Below, piece by piece: positions 34,855 through 46,526 of a stretch of 64,000 nt of DNA (positions within the stretch are counted from its first letter, which is position 1; every line of letters starts with the position of its first letter). A model generated the notes under the pieces. The model searched no databases, was not told the origin of the DNA, and saw only the letters and a program-made list of their open reading frames with translations. The translations under genes and the position numbers were made by a program. The DNA is from Eupeodes corollae (Eukaryota > Arthropoda > Insecta > Diptera > Syrphidae), in the NCBI RefSeq assembly GCF_945859685.1, contig NC_079147.1, positions 59,302,946 to 59,366,945 on the forward strand, in the 5' to 3' direction.

Positions 34855-37080
34855 TCAGGAGTGTCGCGAAATAAGGAAAAGATTTGAGTTAACTATCATT
34901 TGTGTAGCAAAGTATTGGAAACCTTTAAACACAATTCAAGAATTAATAATTAAGATTTAGAACAAATATTCTTTTTTTTAAGATTGTCCCAAAATTAGGA
35001 CAAGATCTAAAATTGCTATTTTTTGTATATTAGAGTGTTGTCAATCATAAAATACAATTTGACAGTTTAGAACACAAATGTTTTGATTTACCTCTTTTTA
35101 AGACTGTCCCAAAATAAGGATGATCTTAAATGTCTGTCATAATAGCAATAAAGTATTAGAAACCATAAATAATTCAATTCGAAGGTTGAAGGTTCAGTTT
35201 CAAAAAAAATAATTTATTTAAGATTTCTTTCTTTTCACGATTGTCCCAAATAAAGGACAGGAGGTGAATAATGTCAATTTTGTTGTGACGTCTTGGTAAA
35301 TATTGTAAACGATGTGGCTTAAGATTTAGTAAAAAAGTTTTAAAAATTATTGTTAAAGTTTTCTTAAAGTTGTTTTACGATTGAGAAATATGTTGTCTTT
35401 TGGTAGTACCCGTGGTATGAAGATTACTGCGTAAGACTGTCATTGGAGAGGTCTTGGGTTCATTCCCTAACTTTGCCAACTTAAAGGTTTTTTTCACGGT
35501 TACTGCTTCTTGCGAGGAATTGGCAAAATCCAATATTAATTCTATTCATGAAAAGTGCTTTCTCAAATAAGTCGTTCGGATTCGGCCTTAAACTGAGGGT
35601 CCCATCCATCCCTGGCAAAATTACTCGCACACAGGAATGGTTGAAAGTTGTAGGTAACTAGGCTCTCGTTCTCAAAGGACTGTTGTCCTACCTTTTTTAT
35701 TTATTTCCTTTGATGTTTTCCTGATTTTAAAAGTGTCCCAAATAAGGTCGAGATTCGAATTTCTTATACTTTTAAAAAAGTAGACTATTTTAAACATTTA
35801 AACACAATTCAAAAGTCAATGATTAAGATTAAGCACAATTTAAATATCATAGTTTCTTTTTTTTAATTGTCCCAAAAATAAGGACAAGATTTGAAATTGC
35901 TGTTTTGGATTGTTGCTAGTTATAAAATATAATCTGATAATATTAATAGCTAATGTTAAAACACATATGTTTTACTTACGTTCGTCTCAAAATTAGAATT
36001 ATCGTAAATTGCTGTCAAATGAGTAGTGGCTGGAAATGAGAATTATATAAAACTATGATTAAGTACAAATTTTAACAATTTTTATAATTTTATTTTTCCA
36101 AAATTAAGAAATTATTATAATACTTTTGTGCTCTTTGTGAATATGCCGTCACCACAAAGGCTAATTCTAAATGTCGTCCCCAAATTGTCACCGCATTTAA
36201 ATTTTCCTCAACCCGTGTAGCAAAGTAATTATTCGTTAGACATTAAAAATTAATTTGACAGTAAATAGTTTAGATGTAGATAAAAACGAAACACGTAGAG
36301 CTATCCTCTCTTAAAACGTGTCCCAAAATTTAAAAAGATGTTTGGATGCAAATTTATTTAACTTTTGATAATTTCAAATCCTGAAGTGAACATAAAAACA
36401 AACATTTTTACAGTGAAATATAAGCAAAAATTGAAGTTTTGGCAACTTTAAATAAAAGATACTCCAAATTTTGTACAATATTTCAATTTTATGACATTTG
36501 TGTATTATGTTAAGAACTTGAAAAGAAACATTTTGACATATAAAAATAGATAAATGTGAGAAAACTTAAATTTAATCATTTATAGAAGTCCGTCTAATAT
36601 TTATTTACTGACACTTATTTTGTGAAGTTTTGGCAACCTTTAAAAGAGGATATTCGAAATCTTGAATACAATGTTTAATTTTGACGTAATTTGTAAAGCA
36701 AAGTGCTTGTAAACTTAGAAGAAGCTATTTTTTTAGTAAAGATTTGTAAAAGTGATAAATTGATTGTCTTTGCCTTTTAAGGTTATCCAAGAATGTAGCC
36801 GTGATTGGTAGATACAAAATAGAACACTTTATTATCATCTCAAGAATGTCCCAAGATCAACAATCTATTTACTAAAATATCTAAGTAAAATATAAAATTG
36901 ACAGCTTCTTCTAAAATATTTAAAAGAATTGACTTTAAGGATATCCTTTGAAAATATAATAATTGTCCCAAATTAACTTCGACCAACTTATCTCTAAATT
37001 GGTTGTAGAATATTTCCTAAAATGTTGAAGAATTGAGCAAATTGCAATCTACCCTTTAAACGTTCCCAAAGTTCTGAATC
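34855..37080 (+). repeat. Degenerate tandem array of about 115-135-bp units (TGTCCCAAA repeat)
   Basis: The phrase (at)tGTCCCAAAatAAGGa recurs at about 34861 (degraded), 34986, 35106, 35243, 35735, 35869, 35983 (GTCTC), 36095 (weak), 36174, 36318, 36847 and 36965. Each is followed by AT-rich sequence, with a second recurring word (agtattggaaacc, acacaattcaa). Examples of the second word are at 34909, 35150 and 35790. Spacing between neighbours is mostly 114-137 bases where the array is undisturbed. Units have diverged by many substitutions and indels. A SINE interrupts it at 35402-35692. No coding capacity is apparent. Confidence 0.75.
35402..35692 (+). repeat. tRNA-derived SINE, full-length copy in the tandem array
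   Basis: The head reads agtacccgtggtatgaagat (A-box region), then a B-box-like gggttcattccc at about 35457. The body has tgcttcttgcgaggaattg, then gtgctttctcaaataagtcg, ttcggattcggcc and acacaggaatggttgaaagt. The tail is ctaggctctcgttctcaaag, then gactgttgtcctacc. All blocks are in the same order as in the inverted copies. The array units on both sides show it inserted after the array had formed. Confidence 0.8.
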
Positions 37081-37309
37081 CGTCAAGTGTGGTTTTTACT
37101 GCGGTCGTCATTTTTATAAAAATTGTGCTCAAATTTCGGATGATAACTTTAAATCTTTAATTAATCCAAATATATTCTGGAAAGTAACTCTTGTGTGAAC
37201 ATTAACCTTTCCACCTTTTTTCTTAATTTTCATGAGTTCTCCCTAAATGCTCTCAAATCTGTTCTTACCATTAACATCAACTGAAACAATTTCGTTTTCA
37301 CTCAAATAT

Positions 37310-37975
37310 GTTGAAATGGTTGGAGTCCTATCTAAGGGATCGTGTACAATTCGTTTGTATTGATCAAGTGCTCTTTAGTCCAATTATTGTTACCTCGGGT
37401 GTTCCACAAGGAAGCCATCTTGGTCCCCTTCTTTTTTACCATTTATCAATGACCTGGCTAATATCTTCCTAAATTCTAGTAAAGTTTTATTTGCAAAAAA
37501 TTTAAAGTTTTTCGGATGCATAAATTCTTTAAATGATTGTATTCTTTTGCAAAATGATCTTCAAAAGTTAACAGAATGGTGTACAACTAACAAATTATTC
37601 TTGAACGTTAATAAATGTCAAATTATTTCCTTTTGTCGCAATTTTTCAAAAATGTCTTTTGATTACAAAGTTAATAAATTTGTTCTTGAAAGAGTTTTGG
37701 AGAAAAATGACCTTGGTGTGTTGTTTAATTCAAAACTAAACTTAAGGAAGCATGTACAATATGTTGTAGGTAAATCCAATTCAATGCTAAGTTTTATTAA
37801 ACTTAATTCAAAAGACTTCAAGGACCCTTTTGTCCTTAAATCTCTTTTTATTTTCTTTGTTAGATCAAACTTAGAATACTGGACGTGTAAAATTGCTGAA
37901 AGAAGTATATAGAATACCTCAAGTTTCTCAATCGTCCCTTTTTTCAAAAAAATTCATGATAAGTTGAGGTTAAGG
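37310..37975 (+). pseudogene. CR1/Jockey-type LINE RT palm and thumb fragment
   Basis: One frame starting at about 37306 reads MLKWLESYLRDRVQFVCI, then TSGVPQGSHLGPLLF. A frameshift near 37435 moves to FINDLANIFL and a dead active site (FAKN where FADD is expected). A 121-codon open stretch to 37912 follows, with LTEWCTTNKLFLNVNKCQII and EKNDLGVLFNSKLNLRKHV, ending RSNLEYWTCK. The catalytic residues are lost and the 5' part is missing. It resembles the minus-strand fragment at 17588-18960. Confidence 0.7.
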
Positions 37976-37979
37976 TGAT

Positions 37980-40900
37980 TTATTTTGTTTAATTTACATA
38001 TGGAAAAACATCACAAGTCAACTTAATATAACTTACAAGTGTCCCTTTCCTGTGTAAGCTCAAATTTGTGTCTATAATATCAAGAAAAATTAGTCACAAT
38101 TTAAGATATTCCATTAGAAAAATGTATTCCTTCTTGCTAAACACACTGTTTATTAATTTCAGTTCATTCGCAAATTTAACAGTTTTTTTTTTTGTTTTGC
38201 TGGATACTTCGGTGTGGATTTAATAAAATGAATGAGTATGGTATTTTTTTTAAAGGTGTGTGTGTGTGTGTTCTTTTTCATCTGTTTCTTAATGAAAATA
38301 AATATTTAATGATGACTTTGCTTTAATGTTAAAATATACGATACGACATCCTTTACAAGGATTTTTCTCTGGCAATAGTGCGGTGACGGTTACAAAACAA
38401 ACCACAAAGACTAAGCTTAAGCTATATTATAGGTAGGTGGATATCAAAGTATAAGTAATTCCGTATTTTTTTTTCTTATTTAAACCACATTTTATATTAT
38501 TTCAACACAAAGTCCTTTTCCAACAGTGTCCTGCTCGATTTTGGTTATACTTTGTTCCACTTTGTATTAAATTTTGTTTACATTTTTTTTTGAATGGAAA
38601 ATAAAGTCCTTTTCTTTTAATATCTCTCTAGCGCTTTTCTCTAGTGAAAAATTGTTGCATTTCGTTTTCCGTTTGTTGCATTCTTGATTTGAATCAGATT
38701 TTGGTTGAAAATAAAAGAAGAAAATTCGAGGACAACTCACAGCAGTCACAATTACAGTCGAATTCACAATGTATATTTTTTTGGCTGCAACAATCGTATC
38801 CTTTTTGTTTGCGTTCTATAGCGTAATTCCATTCACAATTACTCTCTTAAAGTGGGACATGATGGCATACGGGTTACGAAGGACGACTCGGGTAGGTATA
38901 GGTGATGGGAGAGAACAGTGTTGTAAATCTTTTAGTTTATGTTTTATTCATAAGATGATTGAATGTTTTATGCTTTTCTCATTGTGTTTGCTCTTTTTGC
39001 CAGTGTATGATGTTAGTTAAGGGCGTAGTGGAATTAAGGAGTAATTTTGCGTATAAAACAAATCCAAGAAAGGAAGATATTTTGCTGTTGTCTTCTTTTC
39101 GCAGAAAAGATCTAGATTTAATCTTTCACATGTGTAGATTTTCTACCACATGTATCTGCGTACCCTTTATGATTATAATTTCCCTTATTTTCTACCCTTA
39201 ACGAATTTAATTTATTAATAAGATGAAAATGACTTGCTGTCTATCTTTTCGAGGTTTGGAAGTTCGTATACGTATGCATATTCTCTGTAGACAAAGTAAT
39301 CAATGTAAATTTGCTTTTGAATTTTAAATTATTTAAAAAAATTTACAAATATATTCTTACTTAATGTTAAGTTATTTATTTTAAGATTTTTTTCTTCCTT
39401 CTTTAATGAAAGTTAATAATTTTGTTTTCTTTTTTGTTTCAGGTATGTTTGACTAAGAAAATCCAACATTAGTAAGGTATTGTAACAAAATTGTAATAAA
39501 AAATCATACTTTAACGATTATTGAAATAAAATAACCATTTGGTACATTTAACATTAGTTTGTAAGACCTAGCAGTAGTCTTTCAGAAAAGTTCAACTTCA
39601 AAAAGACTGTTTAAAAAAAAGTTCACTTGTTCGAACTATTCGTAAAGAGTTTGAGCTAAGAAAACTCAACATTATTGTTAAACAAATGGTTTAAAATGGA
39701 TCATTCAAAATATTAGCCATCATTTTCTGCAACTTTTTCCCAACGGGCTTATAATTCAGGTAGGGCTCTAGTACTTTTACCGTAAAAGTGTCCATCTTGT
39801 GGTGCTGTCCGCAAATGAAGCAGTTTTTTGATTTGTTCTGAATGGAACTATTGCTTAAAAAGACTAGTGATGTCGACCGGAATAAAATATAAACTAACAG
39901 TTCAAGATTGAAAAAATACTATTGTAGGTTATTTCTATTAAGCGTTTCCAGGCATCTAGAGTTTATATTCTGTATTTATTACTTACTTTATTGAGCCTCT
40001 GCTGAATTGTGATCGATTGACTTGGTTTCAACAGCTCATATTAAATACCCATAAGTGAACAAAAAACTCCTGTTTTTGAATTATTTGCAAGGCATAGAAA
40101 TAGCCTGCTCCCCCCCCCCCCCTTGCAACTAGAAGAAGTTTTGAACCTCTTCTACAGATCCTTATAAAACAATGCTTCTAAATAAGTGACTTTAAAGGTT
40201 TTTAAAGTGACGATACTAGAAACGGCAGGTTGTTTCACTAAGAGAATTGTTTAATGTTTTGGAGCATTTGATGACCTTAAGTTGCTGTTGTTTTATTTGA
40301 ATAAAAGCCATTTCGACACAGCTAAGAGTATATGTCAAGATCACTAATATGTACAAACCGTGCTTACTTCTGGAGACATCCAACAAAGGTTTATTAAATT
40401 TCGGCGCAATACCCCGGTTAATGCTTGTAATCATAATTCGGTGTTCTTCATCTGGAAATACTTGAAAAATTACATTTTCGAAGAAGTCGAATATTTCGAC
40501 TCAATCATTTATTTAAATAGTCAAAGACTTATCAAATTACTTGACAATCTGCCAATCTATTGTTGGTTCATGTTTTAAACACAATATTTATTTAGGAAAT
40601 GGGTTGCCCTTTAGGAAGGATGAGTATTAGATAGTAAAAAATTAAAACCAGTTTTGTGATAATGTATTATGCCCAGAATTTTGAAGAAGCTTAAGTTAGA
40701 TTGAAAAGATTTAAAATGTTTTTCGTCTTCTAGGTATAGTATTTTTATTGAACTATCTTAAACACTTGGGCTTTTATATTTCAAGACCTAGAAGACATCC
40801 AGAGAGTCTTTTAAGTCTTTTTGTAATTCGAGCGAAAACGGCCATCACTGCAAACGAACTACTCCGACTTAGTTCTTAACTCATCTTTAAAGTTTGAAAT

Positions 40901-41144
40901 TCACCATTTTAAAAATTATAAAAAGGGCCCTACTAATTTTTAAAAATAAATTTTGGTATTAGCTTACATTAATGGGCATTTAATTACGTCTTTTACTTTG
41001 TCCTCTCATGTTCATTTTTATTGCTGACTTAGTAATCCTCTTAGATAAGCTCCAACAAAAGACAACTCACATATTTAAAGCCTTATCGGTGTGTTTGATT
41101 TATTTTATCAACTCTTGACAGACTCTTTCATGGTGTTAAACTTT
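37980..41144. other. AT-rich noncoding stretch with minor repeats
   Basis: Contains a GT dinucleotide run at about 38256-38271 and a C homopolymer at about 40110-40122. A possible transposase tail at 39640-39860 is listed separately. No other gene or element is recognised; open frames at 38769-39020 and 40360-40578 have no familiar motif. Confidence 0.5.
39690..39800 (-). pseudogene. Possible mariner transposase C-terminal relic
   Basis: Minus-strand codons read LPEL, a stop, then ARWEKVAENDG, a stop, then YFE and a stop. This resembles the PxRWEKV...DGxYFE ending of mariner transposases. Upstream sequence is not recognisable and no inverted repeats were found, so confidence is low. Confidence 0.4.
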
Positions 41145-41156
41145 ATCTTAAAGATT
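41145..41156. repeat. Target-site duplication, left copy, of the I-clade LINE
   Basis: ATCTTAAAGATT directly precedes the element start and recurs exactly at 46638-46649 after the poly(A). The left boundary is therefore fixed at 41157. Confidence 0.9.
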
Positions 41157-41195
41157 CAGTCATCGGCTGACATTCGAACAGTGCACATCGTGGTG
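41155..41195 (+). promoter_or_regulatory. Possible internal RNA polymerase II promoter of the I-clade LINE
   Basis: The junction and first bases, ttcagtc, match an arthropod initiator (TCAKTY) with the start site at about 41158. A downstream catcgtgg at about 41187-41194 is near, but not exactly at, the usual downstream-promoter-element position. Such internal promoters are known for I and Jockey elements. No TATA box is needed or seen. Confidence 0.4.
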
Positions 41196-41334
41196 AGTTA
41201 TAGATTTTCTTTGAAACTTATTTCTTTTCGACATTTGTTCAAAACCTTTTACTTCTTCTTGATACATTTTTCTTTAAACCGCACATTTTCTAATTTTCCG
41301 GTGTGATTGTGAGTGAAAACCAATTTGATTTTAA

Positions 41335-42634
41335 ATGGCTCCAAAGCCACAACCTCAACCTAGCAATAGGTTCAGGGGTCTTGAAGATTTTTCTTTATCA
41401 GATCCCCCAGATCCCCCTGAAAGACCAAATAAGAGACATAAACCTTCCTCCATAATATTTTCCGAATACCCCGAACTCCCAAAGAAAACAAACTCAAAAA
41501 ATCCACGTTTTGTGCTTATTTCTTCGAATAATTCCGAAAAGCCTTTGACATCCATTAGCGTCTTTGTTCTCTATAAGCACAGAGTATGAAAAAATCTCGC
41601 AATTGAAAGATGGCTCAATTCTCATATTGACTAAAAATCAACAAATCGCAGACAAATTCATAAACTCAAATGCTTTGAACAAATTATGTCCAGTGACAAT
41701 TAAACTTCACCCTAACCTTAATCTCACAAAAGGTGTAGCATATGCCCCTTTCCTTATAAATATACCAGAAACAGAAATTGTCTCTGAGATGAAATGTCAA
41801 AAGGTAACCGATGTTTATAAGTTTACAAAAGTATATGATGGCAAAAGAAGACCAACTGGTCTCATGCTTTTTTCTTTTGACCTCTTCCAACTCCCCGACT
41901 TTATCGAAGTTGGATGGTATAAAACAAAAGTGACTGAATATATACCAAATCCAATGAGATGCCGTCAATGCCAGCTTCTTGGCCACACCATTAAATGGTG
42001 TAAAAAATCACCTTCTTGTGTGAACTGCAATCTCCCTCCACATGAAAACCTTGAATGTACCCGTACCATGTGCGCAAACTGTCAAGGTCCTCATCCAGCC
42101 TCATCAACAACCTGCCCCAGATATATACAAAATAAAGATATCCTAACAATAAAAACAAAAACCAAATCCTCTCTAGCTGAAGCTAGACGAATTTACAAAG
42201 AAAGAAATCCACTTCAAATAGTCCCTAATTCCAATTTGTACTCAACAAAACTTAAAGAAAACACTAATATGACAGCTCGAAATTCGAAAACTTCCACATC
42301 TGTTTCCCAACCGTCTCCCATCCCACCAAACACAGAAAAAACAATAATCAATCTCCAAAATACAAAAACAACAATCGCTATTCCCCCTAACTCAACTAAA
42401 AACCACTCACTCAACAACAAAAATTCAATCAACACCAATATCCAATCAATACCAACAAATGAATCAAACTACTCTAAGAGTGGAATTCGCTCTTACTCTT
42501 CTCCCATAAACAGTCTTTTTGACAATTTACCAACAACCTCTCACACAGATCAAAATTCATACCCTATTATTCACTCACTCTTAAATTCCTCTGAACCAGA
42601 GGATTGTGGTTGTGATCACGATGGCGACGTTTAA
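41335..42634 (+). pseudogene. I-clade LINE ORF1, gag-like nucleic-acid-binding protein, one frameshift
   Basis: ORF1 proteins of this type coat the element's RNA. The ATG at 41335 begins MAPKPQPQPSNRFRGLEDF and runs 84 codons to a stop at 41589. Clear coding continues one base further along: around 41565-41590, SVFVLYK in the first frame must join TEYEKISQLKDGS in the next. One extra base near 41575 would explain the break. The second part runs to the TAA at 42632-42634. It holds three zinc knuckles at about 41958-42115: CRQC-QLLG-H-TIKW-C, CVNC-NLPP-H-ENLE-C and CANC-QGP-H-PASSTT-C. A serine/asparagine/threonine-rich tail follows. The stop overlaps the ORF2 ATG by 14 bases. Either the copy is defective, or a sequencing error or an unusual +1 shift is involved. 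Confidence 0.8.
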
Positions 42635-45600
42635 TTACAACAATAATAACCCTGATTTAGACTCTGCTGACCGAGTCTCGAATCATCATCGCTCTCCCGT
42701 GAGCGATAATGCTTCGACATCCGATCAGCAGAGTCTAAGAAATGAACAAAGAAACATTGCCAACACAAATTTCTTAAATCAAAATTCAATAAACAATATA
42801 AATAGATTTAAATACCAAAACCCACCCAGTTTAAAAGTTCTGCAATGGAACCTAAACGGGTATTTTAATAACCTTCATGAACTACATTTACTTATAAACG
42901 AACATAAACCTGCAATAATCGCTCTACAAGAAACGCACATAAAAACTCCAGAAACAATAAAACCACCCAAAAATTACACCTCTTATTTTCACCCCAAGGT
43001 CAATAATTATGCTAAACAGGGTACTGCATTACTCATACACAACTCGATACCACACAATCAAATTTGTATCAACTCCCTTATATCAGTAGTAGCAGTAGAA
43101 GTTCATCTCAGAATCAAAATTACTATAATCTGTATTTATATTCCTCCTAATCAAAGCTTCACAAGCTTTCAACTAGACGGAATTATCCAAAATATAAGCA
43201 CGCCCATATTAATGATTGGAGATTTTAACGCCTGGAGCCCTCTTTGGGGATCTCCATCACTTAATACTAGAGGAAGAATTGTAGAAAATTTCCTATCTAC
43301 ATCAAATTTGTCTATTTTAAACAACGGCTCCCCGACACATTTTTCTACACATCGAACATTTACACATATAGACCTATCCTTTCTTACCTCCCAAATTACA
43401 TTAAACGCTTGCTGGGAAACCCTTCCTAACTTACACGGAAGCAATCATTTTCCAATTATGATCAAAATACCAATAGATATCAGACACAAACCTATTAAAC
43501 TTCAACCCAAATTCAAAACCAACAATGCGAATTGGGAATTATTTAAAAAGAAAAACGATGAATTTCTAACTTCACATCCAATATCCAATAATATTAATAA
43601 GGAAGCTGCATTAATCACAAAGTCGATAAGATATGCAGCTCATATGTCTATTCCTCAAACAAAAAATGCACAACACAAAGCCGTAGTCCCGTGGTGGACT
43701 AAAGAACTTCAAAAACTTCGAACCGAGAAACAAACAGCTTTTCACCTCTTTAAAAGACATCCAACCGATATAAATCTTATTTCATATCGAAAACTTAACG
43801 CTCTTTTCCGTAGAACAGCTAGAATCGAAAAGCAAAAATGCTTTGAACTGTTCACTTCCAACATAAACCCGAGCACTTCCACTAAAAAGCTCTGGGGCGA
43901 TATAAAAACATTGACGGGGAACTTTACACCCCACACAATTAAAACTATATCGGAAGGCTTGCAGATTTTAACCTGTCCTTATCAAATCGCAGAACATTTT
44001 GCCAAAACTTGGTCAGATTATTCAAACGACTCTGAATTCCATCCTAATTTTTTAATCAACAAAACTAATACTGCTACTGAGACAAACTACTCACGTCAAA
44101 TTCCAGATTCCATAACTGAAAGCATTGACCTTCCCATCAATATGATTGAACTGAACTCTAGTTTAGGCTCAACAAAAGGAAACACACCTGGATTTGACAG
44201 AATCAACTACCAGATGCTAAAAAATACTTCACTTTCTTTTAAAGAAAGGCTTTTAGATTGTTTTAATGAAGTTTTCACTAAAGGAATCATACCTCAAATC
44301 TGGAAGACAGCCACAGTTGTTCCAATTCCTAAACCGAAAAAAGACCCCACCTCAACACAAGGATACCGTCCAATATCCCTTCTGCCCTGCACTGGAAAAA
44401 TCCTTGAAAAAATAATTGCAAAAAGACTTTCTTGGTTCCTAGAAAAGAAAAATTTTCTTGATGTTAACCAAGTGGCTTTTAAACACAATAAAGATACCAT
44501 GGACGCATTGCTGCATATCGACGAATATGTTACAACAGCTTTATCAAGCAAAAACCATATCTCGATTCTTTCAATAGATTTTGAAAAAGCTTTCGACCGG
44601 ATAGGTATCCATATCATTTTAAATAAGCTGGCAAAATGGAAAATCGGTCCTAACATGTTTAAAACTATAAAATCATTTCTAAGCAACCGGCAATTTCGAA
44701 TAAGAGCAAATGGAGTTTTCTCAAATGTCAAAAAACTGAAAAACGGAATTCCACAAGGATCCCCGTTATCGGTTATATTGTTTAATGTAGCTTTCAACGA
44801 CATCTCTGATATCTTAAAAAACATGAATTCTGTAAAATACTCGCTATATGCTGATGATCTTGTACTTTTCACTAAATGTAAGGACCTAGAAATAGTGAAA
44901 ACATTATTCTTAAATGTTCTCGAAAAAATACACACTTGGTGCAATACGTCAGGTGCTAAGATCTCTTTAGGGAAAAGTACAATATTACATATTTGTAAAA
45001 AAACCAGTTGTACAAAAAATATTGATCTTAATTTTAACAATACTAACATAACTAATAATAAGTATCTTAAGATCCTTGGTCTGTATTTTGACTCAAATTA
45101 TAGTTTTAAAACGCATTGTCTAGAACTTAAGAAAAACCTAGTCACCAGATTAAATATTATAAAAGTACTATCATCTAAAAATAGCTTTTGTCATATAAAC
45201 TCGCTTATAAATGTAACTAGATCTATTATCTTATCCAAAATCGATTACGGATTAGTTGTGTATGGCAAATGTTCTAAGTCAAATATGCAAGCAGTCTTAT
45301 CACCATATCACGCAGCCGCCAGAATTAGTCTTAAGGCGTTCAGAACAACACCCATCAAGAACATCCTCACAGAAAGTGGCCTGCCAGCTATCACCCATCG
45401 GTTTGAATATTTGACGTCACTTTTAATAGCTAAGATTGCAACATCACAAAATTCACCCATAATATCAGATGTGAACAAAATTTTATCCCGTAAAAAAACG
45501 AGCAAACTACCTTCAACGTTATCAAATGCTGTCACCGCCTCTCAAAAAATGAATATATCACTTTCAATCAATGGGCAAGGATTACGATCAATAAAATTTC

Positions 45601-46526
45601 CTCCATGGTTGATACCACAAGAATCAATTATCACTGAACTCGCTTCATTTCCGAAAAGCACAACAAATCCAACTGTTTATAGACACATATTCAAGAAAAT
45701 CCAAGAAGACTACTTCCACTGGAACTTTATCTACACAGATGGATCAAAAAGCGAAAAAGGAACATCATTTGCTGTCGTTAATGATAAGGGAGACATTCAA
45801 GCCAAAGGGTTATTACCTGAATTTGCATCTGTATACACAGCCGAAGCTGTAGCAATCTTACAAGCTGCAAACCAACATCAAGGTAAAAAAACTCTCATTT
45901 GTACGGATAGCCTTTCTACAATCAATGCCATTCAAAACATCGACAATAAAAACGCAACCATACAAATTATACGGGACAAGCTTATAGCCAACAGAAGAAC
46001 CCTCAAACTAGTTTGGGTTCCTGGGCACGCAAAAATCCCAGGTAATGAATTTGCAGACAAAGCAGCACGAATCGCGTCAAGCGAACCTCTTCTTACTTTC
46101 TCAGTCAACAACAAAGAAGACATCAAGAAAAGGATACAAAACATTCATCGAAACAAAGTTGAAGTTGAATGGAGTGGATATACTCATCATTATTCAAAAA
46201 TTAATCCAAGAGGTGCACGCATCATATATCCAACAACTGTATCAAACCGAATGGTGAAATGCTTTCTTCGACTCAGACTTGGACACACTCTGGCTACAAA
46301 CAGCTATCTAATTAGTAAAGAAACCCAACCGAACTGCAAATTTTGCCATAACAACTCGCCTTTTACAATTCAACATTTTATTTATGATTGCCCAAAAATT
46401 AAACAAACTTCAAGAACCTTTTTCAATGACACTAACTTATGTGATATACTATCATCTCCTTCAGAGTTAAACATTAAACATACATATAACCTACTAACTT
46501 CTCTTCAACTAGATACATTTATTTAA
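42621..46526 (+). CDS. I-clade LINE ORF2: endonuclease, reverse transcriptase, RNase H
   Basis: The only long intact gene in the window. I chose the ATG at 42621 because the frame has no ATG between its opening at 42606 and that codon; the start lies 14 bases inside the end of ORF1. The protein has 1301 residues. Domains in order (numbers are approximate): apurinic-type endonuclease at 70-280, with WNLNGY, LQETH, GDFNAWSPLWGS and SNHFPIM; RT fingers and palm at about 530-800, with GYRPISLLPC, SIDFEKAFDR, NGIPQGSPLSV and the catalytic YADD at about 743; RNase H at about 1035-1150, with YTDGSKS, AEAVAI, CTDSLSTIN and WVPGHAKIPGNEFADKAA; and a CCHC knuckle at about 1240 (CKFC-8-H-4-C). All key catalytic residues are visible and no stop interrupts it. 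It would nick DNA, copy the element RNA onto the target and degrade the RNA strand. Translation probably depends on reinitiation after ORF1. Confidence 0.92.
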   Translation: MATFNYNNNNPDLDSADRVSNHHRSPVSDNASTSDQQSLRNEQRNIANTNFLNQNSINNINRFKYQNPPSLKVLQWNLNGYFNNLHELHLLINEHKPAIIALQETHIKTPETIKPPKNYTSYFHPKVNNYAKQGTALLIHNSIPHNQICINSLISVVAVEVHLRIKITIICIYIPPNQSFTSFQLDGIIQNISTPILMIGDFNAWSPLWGSPSLNTRGRIVENFLSTSNLSILNNGSPTHFSTHRTFTHIDLSFLTSQITLNACWETLPNLHGSNHFPIMIKIPIDIRHKPIKLQPKFKTNNANWELFKKKNDEFLTSHPISNNINKEAALITKSIRYAAHMSIPQTKNAQHKAVVPWWTKELQKLRTEKQTAFHLFKRHPTDINLISYRKLNALFRRTARIEKQKCFELFTSNINPSTSTKKLWGDIKTLTGNFTPHTIKTISEGLQILTCPYQIAEHFAKTWSDYSNDSEFHPNFLINKTNTATETNYSRQIPDSITESIDLPINMIELNSSLGSTKGNTPGFDRINYQMLKNTSLSFKERLLDCFNEVFTKGIIPQIWKTATVVPIPKPKKDPTSTQGYRPISLLPCTGKILEKIIAKRLSWFLEKKNFLDVNQVAFKHNKDTMDALLHIDEYVTTALSSKNHISILSIDFEKAFDRIGIHIILNKLAKWKIGPNMFKTIKSFLSNRQFRIRANGVFSNVKKLKNGIPQGSPLSVILFNVAFNDISDILKNMNSVKYSLYADDLVLFTKCKDLEIVKTLFLNVLEKIHTWCNTSGAKISLGKSTILHICKKTSCTKNIDLNFNNTNITNNKYLKILGLYFDSNYSFKTHCLELKKNLVTRLNIIKVLSSKNSFCHINSLINVTRSIILSKIDYGLVVYGKCSKSNMQAVLSPYHAAARISLKAFRTTPIKNILTESGLPAITHRFEYLTSLLIAKIATSQNSPIISDVNKILSRKKTSKLPSTLSNAVTASQKMNISLSINGQGLRSIKFPPWLIPQESIITELASFPKSTTNPTVYRHIFKKIQEDYFHWNFIYTDGSKSEKGTSFAVVNDKGDIQAKGLLPEFASVYTAEAVAILQAANQHQGKKTLICTDSLSTINAIQNIDNKNATIQIIRDKLIANRRTLKLVWVPGHAKIPGNEFADKAARIASSEPLLTFSVNNKEDIKKRIQNIHRNKVEVEWSGYTHHYSKINPRGARIIYPTTVSNRMVKCFLRLRLGHTLATNSYLISKETQPNCKFCHNNSPFTIQHFIYDCPKIKQTSRTFFNDTNLCDILSSPSELNIKHTYNLLTSLQLDTFI

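Noticed and set aside
43169..45049. Long minus-strand open frames under the I-clade LINE (up to 251 codons)
   Set aside because: They are antisense shadows of the intact ORF2 and carry no independent motif.
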